NCBI GenBank assembly: GCA_020633205.1
Contig: JACKEB010000020.1
Coordinates: 284,052-348,051, forward strand
Direction of reading: 5' to 3'
From: Polyangiaceae bacterium
GTDB lineage: Bacteria; Myxococcota_A; Polyangia; Polyangiales; Polyangiaceae
Length of the DNA stretch: 64,000 nt
The notes beneath the pieces were generated by a model. The model was not told the origin of the DNA. It worked only from the letters and a program-made list of their open reading frames with translations, and did no database searches. Positions 8,632 to 15,951 of this stretch are shown one piece after another; within the stretch, counting starts at the first letter, position 1, and each line of letters starts with the position of its first letter. The position numbers and the translations under genes were made by a program.

Positions 8632-9429
8632 TCAGGCCCAGAGGCTGCCGTCGATGCGCTCGCTGATCGCCTGCCCGATGCCTTCCAAGGTCGCCTTGTC
8701 AGCCACGCGGAAGCCTCGACGTAGGCGCCCGAGCTCCAACATGCCGAGCAGTCGGCCGTAGCCGAACACCGGCAACATCGCGACGCCTCCAAGAGGCAAC
8801 CCGCCGGAAAACACGGCCAGGCGCCGCGCGATGGCAGTCTGCGCCGGCCCCTGGATGCGACTGCCAATCACCCCTCGGTGCTGGCACGCGGCGACCACGA
8901 CGGGATCGTCCTGGCGCAACACATCCCCAAGCTGATGCCACAGCGGCTGCCCAACGGCGTACGAGGTGACCATGCCGACGTAGGGCTCGCGGAAGCGGTG
9001 CAACAGGCCGAGGTCCGCCCCTAGCTGCTCTGATGCGGCGTTCAGCCCGAGCAGGAGTACCTCACCTGGATCGCGGGCACCGATGAGCTCCGCGCGAGTG
9101 CGCAGGCGCGCGTCTTCCTTCGCGCTCGGCAGGCTGAAGTCTGGCGATGGGTGCCAGGTGCTGCCCATCAAATCCTTGTAGCGATGCAGGGAGCGGACCT
9201 CGCGTATCTCCTCAAGGAAACGCCAGTCATTCCAATGCACCTGACGCACCATGCACTCTCCAGGGATGCGACCGAAGGAGACCCCTCGCAGCAAGAGTCC
9301 GGTCGATACGGGACCGACCACCGCGGAGCCGTTCGTCACCAACCAGTCGCTCGCGTTCGGAGGCATGATCTCCGGGACGCTGGACTGCTTTTCGCGGATT
9401 TGAAGCTCGAGAGTGGGTTGAAGCGCCAT
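8632..9429 (-). CDS. GYF_2-like plus GAF-like domain protein
   Basis: 265 residues from ATG 9429, with AAAGGA 6 nt upstream. Residues about 28-75 (DWLVTNGSAVVGPVSTGLLL to WRFLEEI) have the W...G..GP pattern of GYF_2/DUF4339 modules, common in myxobacterial regulators. Residues about 110-262 resemble a GAF sensor domain: AASEQLGADLGLLHRF, then AMLPVFGYGRLLGMLELGR, then KATLEGIGQAISERI. GAF domains bind small ligands or mediate dimerisation. No output domain is present, so it may signal through a partner. It is cytoplasmic. The exact domain family is inferred from pattern only. Confidence 0.6.
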   Translation of the reverse strand: MALQPTLELQIREKQSSVPEIMPPNASDWLVTNGSAVVGPVSTGLLLRGVSFGRIPGECMVRQVHWNDWRFLEEIREVRSLHRYKDLMGSTWHPSPDFSLPSAKEDARLRTRAELIGARDPGEVLLLGLNAASEQLGADLGLLHRFREPYVGMVTSYAVGQPLWHQLGDVLRQDDPVVVAACQHRGVIGSRIQGPAQTAIARRLAVFSGGLPLGGVAMLPVFGYGRLLGMLELGRLRRGFRVADKATLEGIGQAISERIDGSLWA

Positions 9430-9527
9430 GGTTCGTCCTTTCGGAGCCTGGTCGAGACTCCGAACGCAATTGTCCCGTGAGGCCAGCGCACTGGGCCAAG
9501 CTTTTGCCCCCTCGCCGCCCGAGGAGC

Positions 9528-11120
9528 CTACTCGCTGCGTTCCAGGCTCAAGCTGCCGAGGTACGCGAAGCGCCCAAGGCCGTCAGGACTGACAGCGACG
9601 CGAACGCGAATCAGCCCCGCTTGCGGCTCGAGGCCGCTGAAGCTGACGCTCTGAGACGTGTTGTCGGAGGTCTCCAGGTCGCGCACCTCGCTGCCCACGC
9701 CATAGCGAGTCAAGCGGCCGCGCCCTGCGTCGTCTCCGTCCCGCGACGCGAACAGCGTCAAGGAGTAGCGGCCATCAGGAACCCCGGTGAGAACGACTTC
9801 CGCGCTCAGGCCGAGCGCCGCTTCATGACCGTCAAAGGAACCCACCCAGAGGGAGTCGCTGGAGACCTCACCGGGCATGCCCAGGCTGTTCACCGCGGAA
9901 CCACCGGTCTGGACGCCGCTGAAGCCCGAGCTGTTCACGCGGATCCCCGTCATTGCCCCCTGCACGCTCGTGAGCGGCCCGCTGCCGCCCGTCAGCGCAT
10001 CATGCATGCTCCAGCCCGTTGCCGAAGTCGGACCGAAATCGACGCGCACCGCGTCGCCCACGGCGAATGGCACCGGACACGCGATGCTCGGCACCTTGCG
10101 TGTCGCGTGGGTCACCTCGTCCGCGCGCGCCTGGAGCAAGAGGGCGGTCTCTGCATCGATGGCAACTGGCGGCAGACCGAGCGTGGAACGGTCGTAGATC
10201 GCGCCGAGGAACACCAGCGCCGTGAGGTAAGCGCCATAGGCATTGGGGTGGTAGTCGTCGTCTCCATGCAGGCGCGGTGGCTCGCCGGTGGCCAGTTGGT
10301 TTTCCCAGGCATCACCGACGTGTGCGACCTCAACCCGCGGCGCAGGCGCCTGAGTGTGGGCGGGGATGTAGTTCAAGCCGCAGTCGTCATAGTGGAGGCG
10401 TAGCTGCGCCTGCATATCCGCGGGGTTTTGGAACGTACCGGGATAGAGTGAATGACCCGCTCGACGGGCGAACGTCTCGTACAAGAACACCCGGGTGTCC
10501 GGGTTCGCTTCGAGGGCGAGATCATGAAACCAGGTCGCGTCGACCTTGAACTGCTGCGCCGGCCCCACAGAGTCCGTCGGCCGGGTGCTGAACTCCTGCA
10601 GCACGACGACATCCCAACCTTCACGAATGCGTGTTGGTCCTGACGCGACGTCTGTATCCGCACGGTGCCACGCCAGCGTCTGACCTCCGACGGCCCGTAC
10701 ACCAACGGTGGGCGGGGTGAAGCCACTCGCCACCACCAGATCTTCGAAGACTTGGGGCATGTTCGCGGTGAAGGTGAAGCTATTGCCCAGGAAGAAGATG
10801 CGCGCCGGGTCCTGACTGCGATCCTCGGAACACACATCCTCGCCAGCGTCCGCGTCAGTTCCGGAATCAGCAAGCCCCGCGTCTTCCCCGCCGGTGCCCG
10901 CAGCTCCGCCGGAAGACGTTGCGCCGCCAGAAGACGTTGCGCCGCCGGAAGACGTTGCGCCGGCCCCGGCTGTTGCCCCGTAACCCGCGCTGCCACCTAC
11001 AGCTGATGCGTCGGGCTGGGCACCTGCGCTGCCCGCGCTTCCGCCCTCGCCACCACTGGACCCAGAGCTACTGCAAGCCGCGACTCCAACGCACGCCCCT
11101 AGCCACAACCACCACCGCAT
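9528..11120 (-). CDS. Lipoprotein with SGNH/GDSL-like hydrolase domain
   Basis: I use ATG 11120, which directly gives a signal peptide with lipobox VAAC (Cys16); a longer frame adds 20 residues before it. A Gly/Ser/Ala/Thr linker (about 17-95, containing three repeats of TSSGGA) leads to a domain opening with RIFFLGNSFTFTANMPQVFE. GNSFT is the nucleophile block of SGNH hydrolases of the DUF4886 type. A later DDDYHPNAYGAYLTAL supplies the Asp-x-x-His pair. Residues about 355-530 look like a beta-sandwich. It probably acts on carbohydrate esters at the cell surface. It lies 13 nt downstream of the next lipoprotein gene, so the two likely form one operon. Confidence 0.8.
   Translation of the reverse strand: MRWWLWLGACVGVAACSSSGSSGGEGGSAGSAGAQPDASAVGGSAGYGATAGAGATSSGGATSSGGATSSGGAAGTGGEDAGLADSGTDADAGEDVCSEDRSQDPARIFFLGNSFTFTANMPQVFEDLVVASGFTPPTVGVRAVGGQTLAWHRADTDVASGPTRIREGWDVVVLQEFSTRPTDSVGPAQQFKVDATWFHDLALEANPDTRVFLYETFARRAGHSLYPGTFQNPADMQAQLRLHYDDCGLNYIPAHTQAPAPRVEVAHVGDAWENQLATGEPPRLHGDDDYHPNAYGAYLTALVFLGAIYDRSTLGLPPVAIDAETALLLQARADEVTHATRKVPSIACPVPFAVGDAVRVDFGPTSATGWSMHDALTGGSGPLTSVQGAMTGIRVNSSGFSGVQTGGSAVNSLGMPGEVSSDSLWVGSFDGHEAALGLSAEVVLTGVPDGRYSLTLFASRDGDDAGRGRLTRYGVGSEVRDLETSDNTSQSVSFSGLEPQAGLIRVRVAVSPDGLGRFAYLGSLSLERSE
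10911..10963. repeat. 18-bp tandem repeat (about 3 units) in lipoprotein linker
   Basis: Three near-identical units at 10911-10928, 10929-10946 and 10947-10963 differ at one base in the first position of unit 2 and at the edge of unit 3. They encode the TSSGGA repeat of the linker. The unit length is a multiple of three, so copy-number change would keep the frame. Confidence 0.85.
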
Positions 11121-11133
11121 GGTTCGGCGTATA

Positions 11134-12219
11134 TCACGGGTGCGCGCTCTCGAAGGCTGCGGCGCTGCAGTCAGCGTCACTTGCTGGGACGCCGAAGTGG
11201 ATCCAGTCGAAACGGGAACTCACGTCGGGCGGTACACCCCACGCATTCGCCACGGGGCCGACGTCCATCTCCGAACCCACCTGGGCGTGGGTGAAGTTGT
11301 TCGTCTCCGTCCAGCTCGACTCGCCTTCGAGCTTTTGAAGCATGTGAAACTGAGTTCCCATGCGACAAAGCGCGAGTCGACCACGAAACGCGGTGCTGGG
11401 ATTCAGGCACAACGTGGATGCTTGGTTCACGGTGATCTTGTCTTCACTACCGACGCCCACGAATTCCCCTTGGTTCGGACACCCGCCGGGCAGCCCTGCG
11501 CCGGGGCCGTTGCTGTTGCCACCGTGGTGCCCAAGGCTGTGCATCAACCAGTGGCCAGGCGTGGTAACGTCCCTGGCGAGCAGCGCGGCGGAGTTGTAGC
11601 TCCCCGTCGGCGCGCTGTTCGCATCGTTGATGTGCTGGGCGTGTACCTCAGCCATCACCCAGAAGTTGCCGCTGACTCGCTTGTGCAGGATCGGCCCCCG
11701 GTAGCTCGCGTACCACGCCGTCTGGTTGGGCGTGCTCGCGCTGAACGAAATAGTCAGAAAGCCTGACTCTGTTGTTCCAATGTCGTAACTCGCGGCGGAT
11801 GCGGGGAAGTTCTCCGCCGTCCACTGGCTCAAGGTACAAGGATCGTTGAACTCGTCGTCCAGGCCCGTTGGACAGCCAGCGCCGCCGCTGCCTCCCGTCG
11901 CGTTGCCTGCGGAGCCGCCGCTGCCCCCCGTCGCGTTGCCAGCACTGCCCGAAGAACCACCCGCTCCGCCTCCGGCGCTGCCGCCGCTCGTCGCCCCGGT
12001 GCCGCCAGCAGCAAACCCCGCACTGCCGCCAGCGGCGAGGCCAGCGCTGCCTCCCTGGGCGCTACCTGCGGAGCCGGAGCTGCCGGAGGCGCCGCCCTGA
12101 CTACTCCCAGCAGCGCCACCCGAGCTTGAGGACTTTTCTCCCGAGTCGTCGCTGCAGCCGGTCAGCGTCGCGAGAAGCAGCGCACCTAACCCCAAACCCA
12201 AGCTATTCAATCTCGGCAT
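11134..12219 (-). CDS. Lipoprotein with Gly/Ser/Ala linker and lectin-like beta-sandwich domain
   Basis: 361 residues from ATG 12219, with a strong GGAGG 5 nt upstream. The signal peptide ends in lipobox LTGC (Cys22). Residues about 30-115 are a linker of GGSAG-type repeats. From about 118 there is a globular domain beginning LDDEFNDPCTLSQWTAENFP and later WYASYRGPILHKRVSGNFWV, a pattern seen in concanavalin/LamG-like and DUF1349 domains of secreted myxobacterial proteins. Paired Cys residues suggest disulphides. The role is probably surface binding. The gene is led by a sigma-54-type promoter and precedes the SGNH lipoprotein by 13 nt. Confidence 0.8.
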   Translation of the reverse strand: MPRLNSLGLGLGALLLATLTGCSDDSGEKSSSSGGAAGSSQGGASGSSGSAGSAQGGSAGLAAGGSAGFAAGGTGATSGGSAGGGAGGSSGSAGNATGGSGGSAGNATGGSGGAGCPTGLDDEFNDPCTLSQWTAENFPASAASYDIGTTESGFLTISFSASTPNQTAWYASYRGPILHKRVSGNFWVMAEVHAQHINDANSAPTGSYNSAALLARDVTTPGHWLMHSLGHHGGNSNGPGAGLPGGCPNQGEFVGVGSEDKITVNQASTLCLNPSTAFRGRLALCRMGTQFHMLQKLEGESSWTETNNFTHAQVGSEMDVGPVANAWGVPPDVSSRFDWIHFGVPASDADCSAAAFESAHP

Positions 12220-12248
12220 AAGAACCTCCAGGCAACGGCAGCGGGCAT

Positions 12249-12265
12249 CGCAAGTCTAGTGCCAA
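12249..12265 (-). promoter_or_regulatory. Sigma-54-type (-24/-12) promoter for the lipoprotein operon
   Basis: Read on the minus strand the site is TTGGCACTAGACTTGCG, against the consensus TGGCACG-N4-TTGCA. The invariant GG and GC have exactly 10 nt between them. The start of transcription would fall near 12237, leaving a leader of about 18 nt that contains the GGAGG of the lipoprotein gene. Only sigma-54 holoenzyme, with an ATP-driven activator, would use it. A gene for such an activator starts about 250 bp away, divergently. Confidence 0.75.
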
Positions 12266-12329
12266 AACGCCTCTCCAGCGCGCGGGCGGATTTCGCTGCG
12301 GTTCACGCTGCGGCCCCGAGGATGAGTCG

Positions 12330-12348
12330 CTCGATATGAGTGATCGAG
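12330..12348. promoter_or_regulatory. Candidate enhancer (UAS) dyad for a sigma-54 activator
   Basis: The perfect inverted repeat CTCGAT-N7-ATCGAG is centred at 12339, about 100 bp upstream of the predicted start of the sigma-54 promoter at 12249-12265. This is the usual distance and symmetry for binding by the Fis-type HTH of a bacterial enhancer-binding protein. The protein would presumably be the adjacent FHA activator. Inference from position and symmetry only. Confidence 0.45.
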
Positions 12349-12440
12349 AGCCCGAAGCTGTGGGATGCATTCCTCAGTCGGAGGAGACAGCTGGGGGCTT
12401 TCTCCCCACAAACCTCGCGCAACCGCGCTTCACGCGAAGC

Positions 12441-12454
12441 GGCATGTCCCATGC
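12441..12454 (+). promoter_or_regulatory. Possible weak sigma-54-type promoter for the activator gene
   Basis: GGCATGTCCCATGC has GG and GC with 10 nt between them, as in -24/-12 promoters, but matches the rest of the consensus only partly. It would start transcription near 12466, upstream of ATG 12500. If real, the activator would be autoregulated. Confidence 0.3.
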
Positions 12455-12499
12455 ACTCAGGCCGGAATGCGCTGCGCTGCGCCTCCGACGGGCGCCCCT

Positions 12500-13858
12500 A
12501 TGATTCCGCGGCTTTGCCCACTTTCTCCTGCCAGCTATACAGCGGTGGTGAGCGATCAAGCTACTGCTGGGGACGCAACGCACGCCGTGCGCGGTGAGAC
12601 CGTGCAAGCGCCTCTCTCGGTGCGCGTGCGTGTCCTCGGCGCACCTGCACAGCCGGCGGAGTGGACCCTGAAGGAAGGCCGGCTGATCATCGGAGCGGCT
12701 CCGGGTTGCGACTTGATCATTGAAGATCCCACCGTCTCGCGGCGACACGTGGAGCTCAGACTCGTTGCAGAAGGCGTGTCGGTGCGCGATCTGGGCAGTC
12801 GCAACGGGACCCGCTATCTGGGTCAGCGTATCGAGAGCGCGATCCTCACGCCGGGCAGTGAGCTGATGCTGGGCTCCGTGAGTCTCAAGCTCGAGTTGAG
12901 CGACCTGCTAGACCTACCCCTGGCAAACCAAGGCTATCGCGGTCTGCTTGGGAACTCCCCGAGCATGCTCAAGCTGTTTGCGATCTTGCAGCGCCTCGAA
13001 GGGTCCCTCGTGAGTGTGTTGCTCGAAGGAGAGAGCGGCACGGGGAAAGAACTGGTGGCTCGCGCGATCCACGCTGGCTCAGCCGTATCCGCAGGGAACT
13101 TTGTCGCGATCAACTGCGCTGCACTGGATCGCGATCTGGTGAAGAGCGAGCTATTCGGGCACCGCAAGGGCGCTTTCACGGGCGCCTCGGAGACGCGAGC
13201 CGGCGCCTTCGAGCTGGCCGACGGTGGCACGCTCTTCTTGGATGAAATCGGGGAGCTGCCCCTCGACGTGCAGCCCATCCTGCTGCGCGCACTCGAGGCG
13301 CGAGAGGTGACACGAGTCGGCGAGAACCTGCCCCGCCAGGTGAACGTGCGAGTCATCGCCGCCACCAACAGAAACCTCGACGAGGCTCGGCGCGGCGGCT
13401 CTTTCCGTGAGGATCTGTTTTTCAGGCTGGCAGTGGTGCGCCTCGAGCTACCGAGCCTCAGCCAGCGGCGACAGGATATTCGGCTACTGGCCGCGTCCTT
13501 CGCGCAGAAGGCGGGAGGCGCAGTGCTGCCAGAGGACTTCCTCGCGCAACTGGAAGCACAAAACTGGCCGGGAAATGCGCGCGAACTACGAAATGCAGTG
13601 GAGGCGTACCTAGCGATCGGCTTGCTCACCCAGGCGGCAGCGACTGGAAACGAGCTGGATGGTCCGCTCAGCAGCTGGGTCGATCCAAGTCGAGCCTACG
13701 CGGAACAGAAGGACGCGCTGCTCGCTGCGTTCACGCGCATCTACCTGCAGCAGTTGCTCGAACACACCGGCGGGAACCAGTCGGAAGCGGCGCGCATCGC
13801 TGGGCTCGAGCGCAGCTACCTCGGGAAGCTCGCTAGCAAGTTGGGAGTGAAGCGATGA
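12500..13858 (+). CDS. FHA-domain sigma-54-dependent transcriptional activator
   Basis: About 452 residues from ATG 12500; GTG 12548 is an alternative and the longer frame from 12365 is less likely. Order: an FHA domain (about 60-115, with VSRRHVEL and GSRNGT), then an AAA+ sigma-54 activator module with Walker A GESGTGKE (177-184), GAFTGA loop (224-229), Walker B GGTLFLDE (242-249) and FRLAVVRLELP. A Fis-type HTH ends the protein (NQSEAARIAGLERSYLGKL). FHA domains read phosphothreonine, so the input is likely a Ser/Thr kinase. The Arg usually following the FHA Gly is Ala here (IIGAAPGCDL). The stop overlaps the next ATG (ATGA), indicating coupled translation with a lipoprotein. Confidence 0.93.
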   Translation: MIPRLCPLSPASYTAVVSDQATAGDATHAVRGETVQAPLSVRVRVLGAPAQPAEWTLKEGRLIIGAAPGCDLIIEDPTVSRRHVELRLVAEGVSVRDLGSRNGTRYLGQRIESAILTPGSELMLGSVSLKLELSDLLDLPLANQGYRGLLGNSPSMLKLFAILQRLEGSLVSVLLEGESGTGKELVARAIHAGSAVSAGNFVAINCAALDRDLVKSELFGHRKGAFTGASETRAGAFELADGGTLFLDEIGELPLDVQPILLRALEAREVTRVGENLPRQVNVRVIAATNRNLDEARRGGSFREDLFFRLAVVRLELPSLSQRRQDIRLLAASFAQKAGGAVLPEDFLAQLEAQNWPGNARELRNAVEAYLAIGLLTQAAATGNELDGPLSSWVDPSRAYAEQKDALLAAFTRIYLQQLLEHTGGNQSEAARIAGLERSYLGKLASKLGVKR

Positions 13859-14874
13859 GCCACGCCCGCCGCCTACTCGGCGTCTCGGCGCTGCTGCTAG
13901 TGCCGTGCACGGCGTGCGGCGGACTGCTCGAGCTCGACAGCCTGGAGTTCACGGGCTCCGGCGGCGCGGGTGGCTCCACCGGAGGTATGGCGGCCACCTC
14001 CGGCATGGCTGGCACTGGCAACGCGGGATCAGCAGGAAGCGCCGGCGCTGCTGGCATGGCCGGCTCGAGTACAGGCGGGACGGCGGCGACTGGCGGGACG
14101 GCAGCGACTGGCGGCACGGCAGCGACTGGAGGGGCTGCAGGCTCTTCAGGTTCCGCAGGGAATTCAACTGGCGGCAGCGACTGTGGAACCCTCGGGAGCG
14201 AATACGAAGACTCGAGCTCCCTCGCTTGCTTCCAGCTCCAGGTCACCAGCGGCACCACCTACGACTTCAGCGCTGGCGCGCTGCGCGTCGTGCCGGACGT
14301 GACTCCCTGGTACGGTCAGAGCGAAGGCAGCTTCTTTTACCAACAGATCCCCAGCGGGGACTTCGCGGCGCTGAGCCACGTGCGTGTGCAGTCGCTCGCG
14401 ACCCATAGCGGCATCCCCCAAAACGGCTTCGCCGGCGGTGGAATCGTCTTGCGCGCCCCAACCGGGATCGCAAACGTGTTGATCACTCTCAGCACCCTGG
14501 GCGCACCGGTCACCGGCACTCCTACCTATGGAGCGCTGCCCCAGGCCACCCCGCTGGGTTCTCCCTCCAGCACGAACGAAACCTTGAATACGTTCACCGG
14601 GGATCTGGTGGGTTTCGCGGGCATGTGCCGCAGCGGAAACGACATGCTCCTCGTGGCTCAAAGCGGCCAGGAGTCCTCCCTCCGGGTCATCCGACGATTT
14701 CCCGAAGGAAACGAATTTCACCCACAAAACTTCAACCAACTCGGCACGGCGACCCACGTCTACTCGGGCCCGACGCTGGACACGGAAGTGTTCGTCGACT
14801 ACCTGCGGATCAGCCGCGCTACCATCCCCGACGAGCCATCCTGCTTGCTCGAGCTGGAGACCCTCAAGAACTAG
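13855..14874 (+). CDS. Secreted Gly/Ser/Ala-linker protein coupled to the FHA activator
   Basis: 339 residues; the ATG at 13855 overlaps the activator stop by four bases. A signal peptide (ARRLLGVSALLLVPCTACGG) contains two Cys, but neither gives a canonical lipobox (VPC, TAC), so lipidation is likely but not certain. Residues about 33-110 are a linker of GGTAATGGTAAT type. The remaining 230 residues form a globular beta-rich domain (AGALRVVPDVTPWYGQSEGS, then GGGIVLRAPTGIANVLITL) of unknown family. It is similar in style, though not clearly in sequence, to the lectin-like lipoprotein at 11134-12219. Cotranslation with the activator suggests it is an output or sensor of the same circuit. Confidence 0.7.
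   Translation: MSHARRLLGVSALLLVPCTACGGLLELDSLEFTGSGGAGGSTGGMAATSGMAGTGNAGSAGSAGAAGMAGSSTGGTAATGGTAATGGTAATGGAAGSSGSAGNSTGGSDCGTLGSEYEDSSSLACFQLQVTSGTTYDFSAGALRVVPDVTPWYGQSEGSFFYQQIPSGDFAALSHVRVQSLATHSGIPQNGFAGGGIVLRAPTGIANVLITLSTLGAPVTGTPTYGALPQATPLGSPSSTNETLNTFTGDLVGFAGMCRSGNDMLLVAQSGQESSLRVIRRFPEGNEFHPQNFNQLGTATHVYSGPTLDTEVFVDYLRISRATIPDEPSCLLELETLKN
14074..14127. repeat. 18-bp tandem repeat (3 units) in secreted-protein linker
   Basis: Units at 14074-14091, 14092-14109 and 14110-14127 differ by one or two bases and encode the TAATGG linker repeats. It has the same period as the repeat at 10911-10963, with a different sequence. Confidence 0.85.
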
Positions 14875-14877
14875 AGG

Positions 14878-15888
14878 TCAAAAGCTCGACTGGACCGTCA
14901 CGAAGCGCGGCCCCACGCCGACCTGGGTCTTCGAGTCGCTGGACGTCAGCCAGAGCACGCCACCGCCAACCACGAGCGCCGCACCGCCGATCAGTGTCCA
15001 AGTGCTGACGTTTGCGTACAGCAAGGCGTCGTCCTTCGCCCCTTGATTTTCCTCAGGGCAAACATTGCCCTGACAGTTCTCCTTCGCAGCATCCGCTTGG
15101 TCATTGGCCTTGAGCCACGCGAAGCCTGAAACGCCAAGGGACACAGCGCCAAGTCCCATCATTCCGAAGGAGAGCCAAGCGGGCACTCCCGTCGCCTCAT
15201 CGCCTTGAGTGTCCTGCCCTACGTCGCCCTGCGGAGGCGTCTCGGTCGCTTTCGCAGTCGCTTTTCTTGGGGGAGAGGAGCCCTCTTCGAGCTTCAGGAC
15301 CAGCTTGCGTGTGCCTTCGGCAGGCGCCAGCTCCAACGTCTCGACGCGACGCTGTTGACCGACCAGCAGCGTCACCGTGTGCTTTCCGGGGTTGAGCCGC
15401 AGCGGCTCACCCAGTTTCGCGGCTTCGCCGTCTACCTGGAGGCCGTAGTTCGCCGGCGCGGGCTCCGCCTGAACGACGAGCTTCGGGATCCGCCGCTCGA
15501 GCTCCACCAGCTCGTGGGCGGCGTCGTCTCTCGCACGCTGCCATGCAGCGTCCTCCCCAGGGCGGCCTGATCGCTCCACGGAGGCGAGCAAGCGTGACGC
15601 CTCGAGGAGGTCTCCAAGCTTCAACTTCGCCCGAGCCATGTAGAGCACGAAGACTGGGGAGTGCACCAGCTCTTCTGCCGCGCGGAACCGCTCGTAGGCA
15701 ACCGCCCAACGTTTCGCTTCGAACGCAGAGAGCCCGTCGTACCCCAGGCGACGCGCCTCAGCGCGAGTCGCTTCGTCCGGCTCGCTGGGTTGCGCCGCGA
15801 CGGGCGCCGCAACGGACAGCAACAGCGCAACCCAAGCAGCCCGCAGTCTGCTCAATCTGCCGGGAGGGGGTCGCAGCGTCGAAACCAC
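14878..15888 (-). CDS. TPR/PEGA-like membrane protein
   Basis: 336 residues. A Sec signal peptide (about 15-32, VALLLSVAAPVAAQ) precedes a helical TPR-like region (about 40-125, YDGLSAFEAKRWAVAYERFR). A beta-rich segment of PEGA type follows (about 145-205, GLQVDGEAAKLGEPLRLNPG). Then come a charged Pro/Thr linker and two membrane helices (about 235-255 and 292-315) separated by a loop with two Cys. This architecture is recurrent in myxobacteria next to Ser/Thr kinases, and here it lies 63 nt downstream of one on the same strand. It probably works with that kinase at the envelope. The product is not assignable to a named protein. Confidence 0.7.
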   Translation of the reverse strand: MVSTLRPPPGRLSRLRAAWVALLLSVAAPVAAQPSEPDEATRAEARRLGYDGLSAFEAKRWAVAYERFRAAEELVHSPVFVLYMARAKLKLGDLLEASRLLASVERSGRPGEDAAWQRARDDAAHELVELERRIPKLVVQAEPAPANYGLQVDGEAAKLGEPLRLNPGKHTVTLLVGQQRRVETLELAPAEGTRKLVLKLEEGSSPPRKATAKATETPPQGDVGQDTQGDEATGVPAWLSFGMMGLGAVSLGVSGFAWLKANDQADAAKENCQGNVCPEENQGAKDDALLYANVSTWTLIGGAALVVGGGVLWLTSSDSKTQVGVGPRFVTVQSSF

Positions 15889-15951
15889 CCCCGCTACTTA
15901 GCCGAAACTCCGAAGCTTCGCAGGTCCACAGGAAAAACCCCCAGATCCGCG

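Noticed and set aside
11850..12120. Dense repeats resembling an array
   Set aside because: They are codon-level repeats of a GGSAG linker, with no spacers or Cas genes, so not CRISPR.
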